36,694 bases of DNA from Falsiroseomonas sp. (lineage in GTDB: Bacteria > Pseudomonadota > Alphaproteobacteria > Acetobacterales > Acetobacteraceae): assembly GCF_030695085.1 (NCBI RefSeq), contig NZ_JAUYTS010000062.1:1-36694 (forward strand). The letters run 5' to 3'. Made by a program: the position numbers and the translations under genes. Positions 26,515 to 34,187 of this stretch are shown here, in pieces. Numbering within the stretch: position 1 is the stretch's first letter; every line of letters starts with the position of its first letter. The notes under the pieces were generated by a model. The model saw nothing but the letters and a program-made list of their open reading frames with translations. It searched no databases and was not told where the DNA came from.

Positions 26515-26862
26515 TCAATGCCCGCCGCGCAGGGCCGGCGCCGAAGCGGGCGCGCCGCCCAGGCGGCGGATGCCGCCACTCAACAGGATCAGCAACACGC
26601 CGGCCACCAGCAGGCCGGCGCTCCACAGCAGGGTGGCATAGAGGCCGCTGCCGGCCAGGCGCGGCCCGCCTCCCGGGATTACCCCGAAGACCAGGGCGAG
26701 CAGCAGTCCGAAGACGCCCAGCGTCAGGGCCACCAGCGCAGCCCCATCGGCCACCGTGCCGATCAGCGCGGCGGCGCCGGAACGGGTGCTGCTGGCATTT
26801 TCCTGCATGGTGCGGGTGATCAGGAACAGGAAGACCACCGCGATGACGACCCAGACCCACAT
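26515..26862 (-). CDS. Hypothetical membrane protein
   Basis: 115 aa of unknown function. Three hydrophobic segments are visible: MWVWVVIAVVFLFLITRTM, ADGAALVALTLGVFGLLLAL and LLWSAGLLVAGVLLILLSGG. A short polar segment (QENASSTRSG) lies after the first. The ATG at 26862 starts the first TM helix; the frame stays open to 26925, but that part is cysteine-rich and unlike a leader. It is convergent with the PhnA-like gene, 28 bases apart, and lies after ahcY on the same strand. Confidence 0.6.
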   Translation of the reverse strand: MWVWVVIAVVFLFLITRTMQENASSTRSGAAALIGTVADGAALVALTLGVFGLLLALVFGVIPGGGPRLAGSGLYATLLWSAGLLVAGVLLILLSGGIRRLGGAPASAPALRGGH

Positions 26863-26930
26863 GGCGGCGACCCCTGCCTGACACTGGCCGCATTTGCGCC
26901 GAAGGCAAGCCAGGATGCAAGTCACGCGGC

Positions 26931-26970
26931 GGCGGCCACCCTCTCCCCATATGAGAAAAGGGCGGCCGCC
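26931..26970 (-). terminator. Hairpin downstream of ahcY
   Basis: GGCGGCC (26931-26937) pairs perfectly with GGCCGCC (26964-26970), and the enclosed 26 bases can pair further through CCCTCTC and GAGAAAAGGG. It lies 7 bases after the ahcY stop on that gene's strand. No T-tract follows, so it is a possible rather than a classic intrinsic terminator. Confidence 0.45.
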
Positions 26971-26977
26971 TTGGGGC

Positions 26978-28393
26978 TCAGTAGCGGTACTGCTCGGCCT
27001 TGAAGGGGCCCTGTTCCGGCACGCCGATGTAGTCGGCCTGCTGCTTGGTGATCTTGGTCAGCTTGGCACCGACCTTCGCCAGATGCAGTGCGGCGACCTT
27101 CTCATCCAGGTGCTTCGGCAGCACATAGACCTTCTTCTCGTACTTGCCCGGGTTCGCCCACAGCTCGATCTGCGCCAGCGTCTGGTTGGTGAAGGACGCG
27201 GACATGACGAAGCTCGGATGGCCCGTGGCGTTGCCGAGGTTCACCAGCCGGCCCTCGGACAGCAGGATGATGCGCTTGCCGTCGGGGAACTCGATCTCAT
27301 CGACCTGCGGCTTCACATTGTCCCACTTGTAGTTGCGCAGCGCGACGACCTGAATCTCGCTGTCGAAGTGGCCGATGTTGCAGACGATGGCGCGGTGCTT
27401 CATGGCGCGCATGTGGTCGGCGGTGATGACGTCCACATTGCCCGTGGCGGTGACGAAGATGTCGGCCATCGGCGCGGCATCCTCCATGGTCACCACCTGG
27501 TAGCCCTCCATCGCCGCCTGCAGCGCGCAGATCGGATCGACTTCGGAGACCATGACGCGGCAACCGGCATTGCGCAGCGAGGCGGCGGAGCCCTTGCCCA
27601 CATCGCCGAAGCCCGCGACCATTGCGACCTTGCCGGCCATCATCACGTCCGTGCCGCGGCGAATGGCGTCCACCAGCGATTCACGGCAGCCATACAGATT
27701 GTCGAACTTCGACTTGGTGACGCTGTCGTTCACGTTGATCGCCGGGAACAGCAGCTTGCCTTCCTTCGCCATCACGTACAGGCGGTGCACGCCGGTCGTC
27801 GTCTCCTCGGAGACGCCGACGATGTTCTTCGCGAGTTCCGCGAACCAGCCCGGCTTCGTCTTCACCAGCTTCTTGATGAGAGCGAAGAAGACTTCCTCTT
27901 CCTCGTTCGTCGGCTTCTCGAGGAAGGCGACGTCGCCCTGCTCGGCGCGCAGGCCGTAATGCACCAGCAGCGTCATGTCGCCGCCATCGTCGAGCAGCAC
28001 GTTCGGCGTGCCGCCGTCACCCCATTCCAGGGTCTTCTGCACATAGTCCCAGTATTCGACCAGCGTCTCGCCCTTGATGGCGAAGACCGGCGTGCCGGCG
28101 GCGGCGATCGCGGCCGCGGCGTGGTCCTGGGTCGAGAAGATGTTGCAGGAGGACCAGCGGACATCGGCGCCGAGATGCTTCAGCGTCTCGATCAGCACGG
28201 CGGTCTGGATGGTCATGTGCAGGCAGCCGGCGACGCGGGCGCCCTTCAGCGGCTGCTGCTTGCCGTATTCGGCGCGGACGGCCATCAGGCCGGGCATCTC
28301 GTCCTCGGCCATGTTGATTTCCTTGCGGCCCCAGCCAGCAAGGGAAAGGTCCTTGACGATGAAGTCCTGGGTCTGGCCGGCGGCGTCGGGCAT
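26978..28393 (-). CDS. ahcY: S-adenosylhomocysteine hydrolase (adenosylhomocysteinase)
   Basis: 471 aa, normal length for the bacterial enzyme. AhcY splits S-adenosylhomocysteine into homocysteine and adenosine, removing the inhibitor of methyltransferases and feeding methionine synthesis. Motifs seen are [34 protein letters not shown], the long insertion typical of proteobacterial and plant enzymes ([19 protein letters not shown] region), the NAD-binding [10 protein letters not shown], and the C-terminal KAEQYRY. An AAAGGA site lies before the ATG. It ends with a possible terminator and has a candidate palindromic operator upstream. Confidence 0.97.
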   Translation of the reverse strand: MPDAAGQTQDFIVKDLSLAGWGRKEINMAEDEMPGLMAVRAEYGKQQPLKGARVAGCLHMTIQTAVLIETLKHLGADVRWSSCNIFSTQDHAAAAIAAAGTPVFAIKGETLVEYWDYVQKTLEWGDGGTPNVLLDDGGDMTLLVHYGLRAEQGDVAFLEKPTNEEEEVFFALIKKLVKTKPGWFAELAKNIVGVSEETTTGVHRLYVMAKEGKLLFPAINVNDSVTKSKFDNLYGCRESLVDAIRRGTDVMMAGKVAMVAGFGDVGKGSAASLRNAGCRVMVSEVDPICALQAAMEGYQVVTMEDAAPMADIFVTATGNVDVITADHMRAMKHRAIVCNIGHFDSEIQVVALRNYKWDNVKPQVDEIEFPDGKRIILLSEGRLVNLGNATGHPSFVMSASFTNQTLAQIELWANPGKYEKKVYVLPKHLDEKVAALHLAKVGAKLTKITKQQADYIGVPEQGPFKAEQYRY

Positions 28394-28475
28394 GGAAAAT
28401 CCTTTGGGTCGCGTCTGACTTGGCTGGCGGCGCGTAGCATGCGCGGCGCCCAGGGCCAAGCTTTTCCCGCTACTC

Positions 28476-28491
28476 ATAAGGATATCTTTAT
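28476..28491 (-). promoter_or_regulatory. Candidate SahR-type operator upstream of ahcY
   Basis: ATAAGGATATCTTTAT is a 16-bp palindrome with one mismatched pair, centred on GATATC, 83 bases before the ahcY ATG. The surrounding bases are AT-rich in an otherwise GC-rich region, fitting an operator or promoter. ArsR-family SahR regulators are known to control SAH and methionine genes, including ahcY, in Proteobacteria, and I recall this ATAAAGATATCTTTAT type of site for Alphaproteobacteria. The match is from memory. No arsR-like gene is in the window. Confidence 0.55.
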
Positions 28492-28506
28492 ATCTTGGCC
28501 ATACAT

Positions 28507-28521
28507 GCCCAGCTTCTGGGC
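28507..28521 (-). terminator. Small hairpin after the nitroreductase gene
   Basis: GCCCAG (28507-28512) pairs with CTGGGC (28516-28521) around a 3-nt loop. It lies six bases after the nitroreductase stop on that strand and before the AT-rich ahcY control region. On the minus strand it is followed by ATGTATGG rather than a T-run, so it would be a weak terminator at best. Confidence 0.4.
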
Positions 28522-28526
28522 GCCTG

Positions 28527-29348
28527 CTACTTCAGCGGAAAGCCCAGCGCCGTCAGCGCATCCCGCATCCGGTGCCGCCCGGAAAGCCCGGCCGCGGTGC
28601 CGACGCGGCTCATCATGCGCTGCGTCCAATCCTGCGCCCCCATGCCCTGCGCCACGGAGAATTCGCCCAGCGCCTGGTCGTAGCCGGTGATCGCGGTTTC
28701 CTCGCCGGTCACGCCATACTGTTCCCGGTGCAGCACCAGGGATTGCGGCAGGCGAGGCTTCACCGCGCCCTGCACCGCCGGGTGGCCCACCGCCATGCCG
28801 AAACAGGCGAAGGCGCCGGGCGGCAGGTTCAACTCGGCCGAGACCTTCTCCGGGCTCTGCCGCAGCTGGCCGATATAGACGGTGCCGAGGCCGAGCGATT
28901 CCGCAGCCACCAGCGCGTTCTGCGCGGCCAATGCTGCATCGACCAGCGCCACCATGAAGGATTCCAGGTAGTCCAGCCCCTCCATCTTCTTCTGATGCGC
29001 CTCGCCCAGCCGGGTCAGGCGGGAATTATCGGCGATCCAGCACAGGAACAGCGGCGCCTGGCGGATGAAGCCCTGCTTGCCGCACAGATCCGCCAGCCGG
29101 TCGCGCCGCGCCTCATCCTCCACCGCCACCACGGACCAGGCCTGCAGGTTGGAGGAGGTGGGGGCGGATTGCGCCGCGGCCACCAGCGTCTCCAGCGTGC
29201 CGGGCGCCAGCTTCTCCGCCGTGAAGCTGCGGATGGAGCGGTGGTTCAGCATCGTCTCCAGCACCGGGTTCGTCGCCTCCAGCGCCGTATCCGGGCCGGC
29301 GCCGGCGCCGTAGCGGGCGCGAACGGTCTCGATCGGGGACTGGTCCAT
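28527..29348 (-). CDS. Nitroreductase family protein (NfsA-like)
   Basis: 273 aa, close to the length of NfsA-type FMN-dependent, NADPH-using nitro/quinone reductases. The N-terminal FMN-binding [12 protein letters not shown] and [17 protein letters not shown] motifs, [17 protein letters not shown] and FGMAVGHP are typical, with the C-terminal [20 protein letters not shown] ending as in NfsA relatives. The natural substrate is unknown. It is divergent from purH across 165 bases and upstream of ahcY on the same strand, with a separate control region between them. Confidence 0.9.
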   Translation of the reverse strand: MDQSPIETVRARYGAGAGPDTALEATNPVLETMLNHRSIRSFTAEKLAPGTLETLVAAAQSAPTSSNLQAWSVVAVEDEARRDRLADLCGKQGFIRQAPLFLCWIADNSRLTRLGEAHQKKMEGLDYLESFMVALVDAALAAQNALVAAESLGLGTVYIGQLRQSPEKVSAELNLPPGAFACFGMAVGHPAVQGAVKPRLPQSLVLHREQYGVTGEETAITGYDQALGEFSVAQGMGAQDWTQRMMSRVGTAAGLSGRHRMRDALTALGFPLK

Positions 29349-29513
29349 GGTGGCAACTCCTCAACATCTGGCAGCCGCGTAACGTGGATCGGCCAGTGAG
29401 GTCCAGTGCCAGCCCGGGGGGTCACGCAGGGCAGCCACCCCGAGGGATCGGTTGAAGCGGCCCGGCGCCGGGTCCATACCCCGGCACGAAAAGCTGCCAG
29501 GTCCTGCCGCATC
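29349..29513. promoter_or_regulatory. Divergent region between nitroreductase gene and purH
   Basis: 165 bases that must carry both promoters. On the plus side, a GC-rich inverted repeat (CCGGG at about 29469 and CCCGG at about 29480) lies in the purH leader. No PurR-like operator or purine riboswitch pattern is recognisable, and no clear -35/-10 pair was found. Confidence 0.35.
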
Positions 29514-31088
29514 ATGTCCGACACCACCCCCATCCGCCGCGCCCTGCTCTCCGTCTCCGACAAGACGGGCATCGTGGATTTCGCCCGCCTGCTCGTCGCC
29601 CATGGCGCCGAGATCCTGTCCACCGGCGGCACCGCCCAGGCGCTGCGCATCGCCGGCATCCCGGTGAAGGATGTGGCGGAGCATTCCGGCTTCCCCGAGA
29701 TCCTCGATGGCCGGGTGAAGACGCTGGTGCCGCAGGTGCATGGCGGGCTGCTCGGCCGGCGCGACCAGCCAGCGCATCTGGCGCAGATGGCCGAGCACGG
29801 CATCGCGCCGATCGATCTGGTGGCGGTGAACCTCTACCCCTTCGAGGCGACGGTCGCGAAAGGCGCCAGCTTCGAGGATTGCATCGAGAACATCGATATC
29901 GGCGGCCCGGCGATGATCCGCTCGGCGGCGAAGAATTTTTCCTCGGTTGTCGTCGTCACGGAGCCGGGGCAGCTGGCGGAGGTGCAGGCCGAACTGGCAA
30001 AGGGCGGCACCACCCTGGCGCTGCGCCGCCGCCTGGCCCAGGCCGCCTTCGCCCGCACCGCAGCCTATGACAGCGCCATCAGCACCTGGTTCGCGGCCCA
30101 GAATGGCGAGGAATTCCCCCAGCGCCTGTCCACCGCCGGCCTGCTGCGCCAGACGCTGCGCTACGGCGAGAACCCGCACCAGCGCGCCGGCTTCTACACC
30201 GATGGCAGCATGCGACCGGGCCTGGCCACCGCCGCGCAGATCCAGGGCAAGGAGCTGTCCTACAACAACCTGAACGACACCGACGCCGCCTTCGAATGCG
30301 TCGCCGAATTCGATCAGCCGGCCATCGTCATCGTCAAGCACGCCAACCCCTGCGGCGTGGCGGAAGCCGAAAGCCTCGGCGCCGCCTGGGATGCGGCCTT
30401 GCGCTGCGACCCGGTCTCCGCCTTCGGCGGCATCGTCGCCGCCAACCGCGTGCTGGATGCCGAGGCCGCCGAGCGCATCACGGCGATCTTCACCGAGGTG
30501 GTGGTGGCGCCGGATGCCGATGCCGCCGCGCGCGCCATCTTCGCCCGCAAGAAGAATTTGCGTTTGCTGCTGACCGGCGCGCTGCCGGACCCGGCGGCGC
30601 CGGGCACCACCTTCAAGTCGGTGGCCGGCGGCTTCCTGGCGCAGTCGCGTGATGCCGGGCGGGTGAGCCTGGAACAGTTGAAGGTGGTGACGCGGCGGCA
30701 GCCGACGCATCAGGAATTGCAGGACCTGATCTTCGCCTTCCGGGTCTGCAAGCATGTGAAGTCCAACGCCATCGTCTATGCCAAGAACCTTGCCACCGTA
30801 GGCATCGGCGCCGGGCAGATGAACCGCGTGGAAAGCAGCCGCATCGCCGCCTGGAAGTCGGAGGCCGCGGCCAAGGCGGCCGGGCTGGACCGGCCGCTGG
30901 CGGAAGGCTCCGTCGTCGCCTCCGACGCCTTCTTTCCCTTCGCCGATGGGCTTGAGACGGCCGCCGCCGCCGGCGCCAGCGCGGTGATCCAGCCGGGCGG
31001 GTCGATGCGGGATGCGGAGGTGATCGCGGCGGCGGACAAGGCCGGCCTCGCCATGGTCTTCACCGGCATGCGGCATTTTCGTCACTAG
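29514..31088 (+). CDS. purH: Bifunctional AICAR formyltransferase/IMP cyclohydrolase PurH
   Basis: 524 aa, normal length. PurH performs the last two steps of IMP synthesis. The N-terminal IMP cyclohydrolase domain (about 1-195) shows [52 protein letters not shown] and [16 protein letters not shown]. The C-terminal AICAR transformylase domain shows [13 protein letters not shown], the catalytic [23 protein letters not shown] and [10 protein letters not shown]. It ends with [11 protein letters not shown], the expected C-terminus. A stable 9-bp hairpin follows 22 bases after the stop. Confidence 0.97.
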   Translation: MSDTTPIRRALLSVSDKTGIVDFARLLVAHGAEILSTGGTAQALRIAGIPVKDVAEHSGFPEILDGRVKTLVPQVHGGLLGRRDQPAHLAQMAEHGIAPIDLVAVNLYPFEATVAKGASFEDCIENIDIGGPAMIRSAAKNFSSVVVVTEPGQLAEVQAELAKGGTTLALRRRLAQAAFARTAAYDSAISTWFAAQNGEEFPQRLSTAGLLRQTLRYGENPHQRAGFYTDGSMRPGLATAAQIQGKELSYNNLNDTDAAFECVAEFDQPAIVIVKHANPCGVAEAESLGAAWDAALRCDPVSAFGGIVAANRVLDAEAAERITAIFTEVVVAPDADAAARAIFARKKNLRLLLTGALPDPAAPGTTFKSVAGGFLAQSRDAGRVSLEQLKVVTRRQPTHQELQDLIFAFRVCKHVKSNAIVYAKNLATVGIGAGQMNRVESSRIAAWKSEAAAKAAGLDRPLAEGSVVASDAFFPFADGLETAAAAGASAVIQPGGSMRDAEVIAAADKAGLAMVFTGMRHFRH

Positions 31089-31110
31089 GACGTCCAAATC
31101 CAATCAGTGC

Positions 31111-31136
31111 GCCCGGCCGGCTTCCCTCGGCCGGGC
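31111..31136 (+). terminator. Perfect hairpin between purH and sbtA
   Basis: GCCCGGCCG (31111-31119) and CGGCCGGGC (31128-31136) form a 9-bp all-G/C stem with an 8-nt loop in the 59-base space between purH and sbtA. It has no T-tract. It could reduce read-through from purH or act in the sbtA leader, 11 bases before the start codon, where it would also affect ribosome access. Confidence 0.5.
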
Positions 31137-31147
31137 CGCTGAGCCAG

Positions 31148-32140
31148 ATGGCGCCGGTGCCCGACCTCCTCGCCCTCCTCCCCCCGCCCGTCATGTTCTT
31201 CGCCCTTGGCTTTGCCGCCGGGCTGTTGCGCGCCGATCTTTCGGTGCCGGAGGCGCTGGCCCGCGCCCTGTCCATCTACCTGATGGTCGCGATCGGCCTG
31301 AAGGGCGGGGCGGCGCTGGCCAGCCCTGGCGCGGCGGAGGGGTTGTGGCCGGCGCTGGCGCTCGGCATCGGCCTGTCCTTCCTGCTGCCGCTGCCCGCCT
31401 TCCTGTTCCTGCGCGGCGCGTTGCGGATCGACCGTGACACCGCCGCCGCCATCTCCGGCCATTACGGCTCCGTCTCCGTCGTCACCTATGCGGCCGCGGC
31501 CGGCACGCTGACGACGCTGGGCGTGGCGCAGGAGGGTTTCATGCCCGCCATCCTGGCCGCCATGGAAACGCCGGCCATCCTGACGGCGCTGCTGCTGGCC
31601 CGGATCGGCACCGGTGGCAGCACAGGAACCGGCGCCACCTCCGCCCAGCCCCGGCTGAACGCGGGGAAACTGGCGCATGAGGTGCTGCTGAACGGGCCGG
31701 TGGTGCTGCTGCTCGGCAGCTTCCTGATCGGCTTCCTGGCCGGCGCCCCGGGCCGCCAGCAACTCGCCCCCTTCACCGAGGCACTGTTCCCCGGCGCGCT
31801 CTGCCTGTTCCTGCTGGAGATGGGGCTGATGGCGGTGCGCCAGCTGCGCGCCGGCGGGCGGGGCCTGTCCTGGGGGCTGGTCGGCTTCGGCATCGTCATG
31901 CCGCTGATCGGCGGCGCGGCCGGGCTGCTGGGCGCCCAGGCCATCGGCCTGTCGACCGGGGGCGTGGCGCTGATGGCGGTGCTGTCCGGCTCGGCCAGCT
32001 ATATCGCGGTGCCGGCGGCGATGCGCCTGGCCCTGCCGCGCGCGGATGCGGGGGTGTATGTCACGCTCTCCGTCGCCGTGTCCTTTCCCTTCAACATCCT
32101 GGTGGGCATTCCGCTCTGGGTGAAACTGGCCGGGGGCTGA
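31148..32140 (+). CDS. sbtA: SbtA-type sodium-dependent bicarbonate permease
   Basis: 330 aa. SbtA imports bicarbonate with sodium. Family signatures seen are PPPVMFFALGFAAGLLRADLSVPE at the N-terminus, SGHYGSVSVVTYAAA at about 103-117, FMPAILAAMETPAIL, a cytoplasmic loop (about 155-175), GALCLFLLEMGLMA, and SGSASYIAVPAAMRLALP with PFNILVGIPLW at the end. About ten TM helices in two inverted repeats are expected. The next two genes are a PII-like protein and a carbonic anhydrase, which strongly supports the call. The cytoplasmic loop is short compared with cyanobacterial SbtA. Confidence 0.92.
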   Translation: MAPVPDLLALLPPPVMFFALGFAAGLLRADLSVPEALARALSIYLMVAIGLKGGAALASPGAAEGLWPALALGIGLSFLLPLPAFLFLRGALRIDRDTAAAISGHYGSVSVVTYAAAAGTLTTLGVAQEGFMPAILAAMETPAILTALLLARIGTGGSTGTGATSAQPRLNAGKLAHEVLLNGPVVLLLGSFLIGFLAGAPGRQQLAPFTEALFPGALCLFLLEMGLMAVRQLRAGGRGLSWGLVGFGIVMPLIGGAAGLLGAQAIGLSTGGVALMAVLSGSASYIAVPAAMRLALPRADAGVYVTLSVAVSFPFNILVGIPLWVKLAGG

Positions 32141-32142
32141 CC

Positions 32143-32445
32143 ATGCACAACCGCAAGCGCATCGAGATCGTGGTCGAACGCGTGCGTGCGGAGGAAGTGA
32201 CCAGCCTGCTCGACCGCCTCGGCGCCACCGGATGGACCATCCTGCCGGTGCTCGCGGGGCGCGGCCACCAGGGGGTGCGGCAGGGAGGCGACCTTTCGGG
32301 CGTGCTCGACAACGTCGTCATCCTCTGCATCACCAGCGAGGCGGTGACGGCGCGGGTGATGGAGGCGAGCGACGACCTGCTGGGCGCCCGCCCGGCCATC
32401 GTCAGCATCACCGACTGCACCGTGCTGCGCGCCGACCATTTCTGA
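32143..32445 (+). CDS. sbtB: PII-like regulator SbtB
   Basis: 100 aa. A small PII-superfamily protein; SbtB binds adenyl nucleotides and controls SbtA in cyanobacteria. The N-terminal beta strand RKRIEIVVERVRAEEVTSLLDRL, the T-loop region GRGHQGVRQGGDLSG and the C-terminal SITDCTVLRADHF fit a compact PII fold. The C-terminal CGPxGC redox loop found in cyanobacterial SbtB is absent, so redox control of the cyanobacterial type is not expected. It starts two bases after the sbtA stop, so the two are almost certainly co-translated. Confidence 0.88.
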   Translation: MHNRKRIEIVVERVRAEEVTSLLDRLGATGWTILPVLAGRGHQGVRQGGDLSGVLDNVVILCITSEAVTARVMEASDDLLGARPAIVSITDCTVLRADHF

Positions 32446-32463
32446 CCAGGACCCGGATACCGC

Positions 32464-33072
32464 ATGCAAAGGCTGATCGACGGTTATCGCCGGTTCCGCG
32501 CCGACACCTGGCCCGAGGCGCGCGCGCGCTTCGAGGAACTGGCCTCCCTCGGCCAGCGCCCGCACACCATGGTCATCGCGTGTTCGGACAGCCGGGTGGA
32601 CCCGGCCGTGATCTTCGGGGCCGGGCCGGGGGAGCTGTTCGTGGTGCGCAACGTGGCCAATCTCGTGCCGCCCTACACGCCGGACGGCACCTATCACGGC
32701 ACCAGCGCGGCGCTGGAATTCGGCGTGCGGGTCCTGCAGGTCTCCCATATCCTGGTGATGGGCCATGCCATGTGCGGCGGCGTCACCGCCCTGCTGCGCG
32801 GCGCCCCGCCGGAGGCACGGGACTTCATGCCGGCCTGGATGGGGATCGCCGCCGAGGCCCGCAGCCGCGTGCTGGCCTGCATGCCGGTGGAACAGGCGCA
32901 GGAGGCGTGCGAGCTGGAGGCGGTGCGCCTGTCGCTCGCCAACCTCATGACCTTTCCCTGGGTGGCGCAGGCGGTGGCCGCGGGCGGACTGACCTTGCAG
33001 GGCGCGCATTTCGGGGTGGCGACCGGGCGGCTGATGCTGCTGGGCGCGAACGGCGAGTTCGCCGCGGCATAG
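32464..33072 (+). CDS. Beta-class carbonic anhydrase
   Basis: 202 aa, normal length. It catalyses the reversible hydration of CO2 to bicarbonate in the cytoplasm. Zinc ligands are C40 and D42 in VIACSDSRVDP, and H101 and C104 in VMGHAMCGGV, so the full beta-CA set is present. The N-terminal helix (LIDGYRRFRADTW) and LFVVRNVANLVPPY are also typical. It lies 18 bases after sbtB and completes a bicarbonate uptake and conversion operon. The last 18 codon bases and the stop are part of a duplicated 22-bp segment that is repeated just after the gene. Confidence 0.95.
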   Translation: MQRLIDGYRRFRADTWPEARARFEELASLGQRPHTMVIACSDSRVDPAVIFGAGPGELFVVRNVANLVPPYTPDGTYHGTSAALEFGVRVLQVSHILVMGHAMCGGVTALLRGAPPEARDFMPAWMGIAAEARSRVLACMPVEQAQEACELEAVRLSLANLMTFPWVAQAVAAGGLTLQGAHFGVATGRLMLLGANGEFAAA

Positions 33073-33098
33073 CCAACGAGTTCGCCGCGGCATAGCCA
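33054..33098. repeat. 22-bp direct duplication at the carbonic anhydrase 3' end
   Basis: The 22 bases 33054-33075, covering the last six codons and stop of the carbonic anhydrase gene, are repeated exactly at 33077-33098. A partial third copy (GCGGCTTCGCCG, from about 33099) follows. This is a recent-looking tandem duplication outside the coding frame. Confidence 0.85.
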
Positions 33099-33108
33099 GC
33101 GGCTTCGC

Positions 33109-33139
33109 CGGGATGCGAAGCTGCGCGCCGCGCATCCCG
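33109..33139 (+). terminator. Hairpin between carbonic anhydrase and rmuC
   Basis: CGGGATGCG (33109-33117) pairs perfectly with CGCATCCCG (33131-33139) around a 13-nt loop. It follows the duplicated 3' end and precedes the rmuC ribosome binding site by 7 bases. It may separate the bicarbonate operon from the rmuC operon. No T-tract follows. Confidence 0.45.
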
Positions 33140-33158
33140 ATTCGCGAAAGGATTCTCC

Positions 33159-34187
33159 CTGCCCGACTGGCTGCCGCTTGCGCTCATCGGTGGCGCGCTG
33201 GGCCTTGCCTTGCTGCTGCTGCTGCTTGCCCTGCGCGGCCGGCGTGGGGAGGATCTGGCACGGCTCGGCGCGATGATGGAGGCGCTGGCCGCCGCGCAGG
33301 ACCGCCTCGCCCGCCTGTCCGAGGACCGGATGCGGGAGCAGGAGCGTGCGCTGGGCACGCGGCTGGATGCCGCCGCGGAGCGCAGCCAGGCCAGCGCCAC
33401 CGCCATCCAGCAACGCCTGTCCGTGATCGACGCCGCGCGCCAGAACATCGAGGCGCTGGGCAGCCAGGTGACCTCGCTCGCCGCCGTGCTCGGCAACAAG
33501 CAGGCCCGCGGTGCGCTGGGGGAGGTGCAGTTGCGGGACCTGGTGGCGGACCGGCTGCCGCCCTCCGGCTTCGCCTGGCAGCACACGCTGTCCAACGGCA
33601 CGCGCTGCGACTGCCTGATCCGCCTGCCCTTCCCGCCCGGCCCCATCGCGGTGGACAGCAAGTTTCCGCTGGAGGCCTGGGCTGCGATGCAGGACGCGCC
33701 GGATGCCGGTGCGCGCACCCTGGCCACCCGTCGCTTCACCGCCGATATCCGCCGCCATGTCGCCGATATCTCCCAGAAATACCTGATCCCCGGGGAGACG
33801 GCGGAAGGCGCGCTGATGTTCCTGCCATCCGAGGCGGTGCACGCCACGCTGCATGCCGCCCATGCCGATCTGGTGGCGGAGGCGGCGCGGCGCGGCGTGC
33901 ATATCGTCGGCCCCTCAAGCCTCTGGGCGGTGCTCAACACCATGCGCGGCCTGCTGCGCGATGCGCGCTTGCAGGATGAGGCGCGGCGCATCCGGCATGA
34001 GGTGGAGGCGCTGGCGGAGGATACCGCGCGCCTCGAACGCCGCATCGGCGCGCTGCGCGGGCATTTCGCGAACATGCAGCAGGATGTGCGGGATATCGAG
34101 ATCACCGCGGAGAAGATCATCCGCCGCAGCGAGACGATCCGCGCGCTGGATATCCCGGAAGACGTCACGCGGAGAGCCGCTGAATGA
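33159..34187 (+). CDS. rmuC: DNA recombination protein RmuC family
   Basis: 342 aa from a proposed CTG start. RmuC limits recombination at inverted repeats in E. coli. An N-terminal TM anchor (PDWLPLALIGGALGLALLLLLLALRG) precedes a coiled coil (about 30-100) and the RmuC nuclease-like domain with RGALGEVQLRDLVADRLPPSGF, RCDCLIRLPFPPGPIAVDSKFPLEAW, and VHIVGPSSLWAVLNTMRGLLRD. The CTG at 33159 has an AAAGGA site six bases upstream and gives the expected TM anchor. The nearest standard-type start is a TTG at 33210, which cuts the anchor in half. The stop overlaps the next gene's ATG. Confidence 0.88.
   Translation: MPDWLPLALIGGALGLALLLLLLALRGRRGEDLARLGAMMEALAAAQDRLARLSEDRMREQERALGTRLDAAAERSQASATAIQQRLSVIDAARQNIEALGSQVTSLAAVLGNKQARGALGEVQLRDLVADRLPPSGFAWQHTLSNGTRCDCLIRLPFPPGPIAVDSKFPLEAWAAMQDAPDAGARTLATRRFTADIRRHVADISQKYLIPGETAEGALMFLPSEAVHATLHAAHADLVAEAARRGVHIVGPSSLWAVLNTMRGLLRDARLQDEARRIRHEVEALAEDTARLERRIGALRGHFANMQQDVRDIEITAEKIIRRSETIRALDIPEDVTRRAAE

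Noticed and set aside
28394..28526. SAH or SAM riboswitch upstream of ahcY
   Set aside because: I could not find the conserved core of the SAH riboswitch or a SAM-class pattern; the palindromic operator explains the AT-rich island better.
26894..28690. A 598-codon plus-strand frame antisense to ahcY
   Set aside because: It mirrors the real ahcY gene, has His/Arg/Val-rich shadow composition and no family motif.
29361..31103. A 580-codon minus-strand frame antisense to purH
   Set aside because: purH is unmistakable on the plus strand; the antisense product has no recognisable domain.
31148..33072. Carboxysome or Calvin-cycle locus
   Set aside because: rpe and the bicarbonate genes are present, but no RuBisCO, phosphoribulokinase or shell protein gene is in the window.
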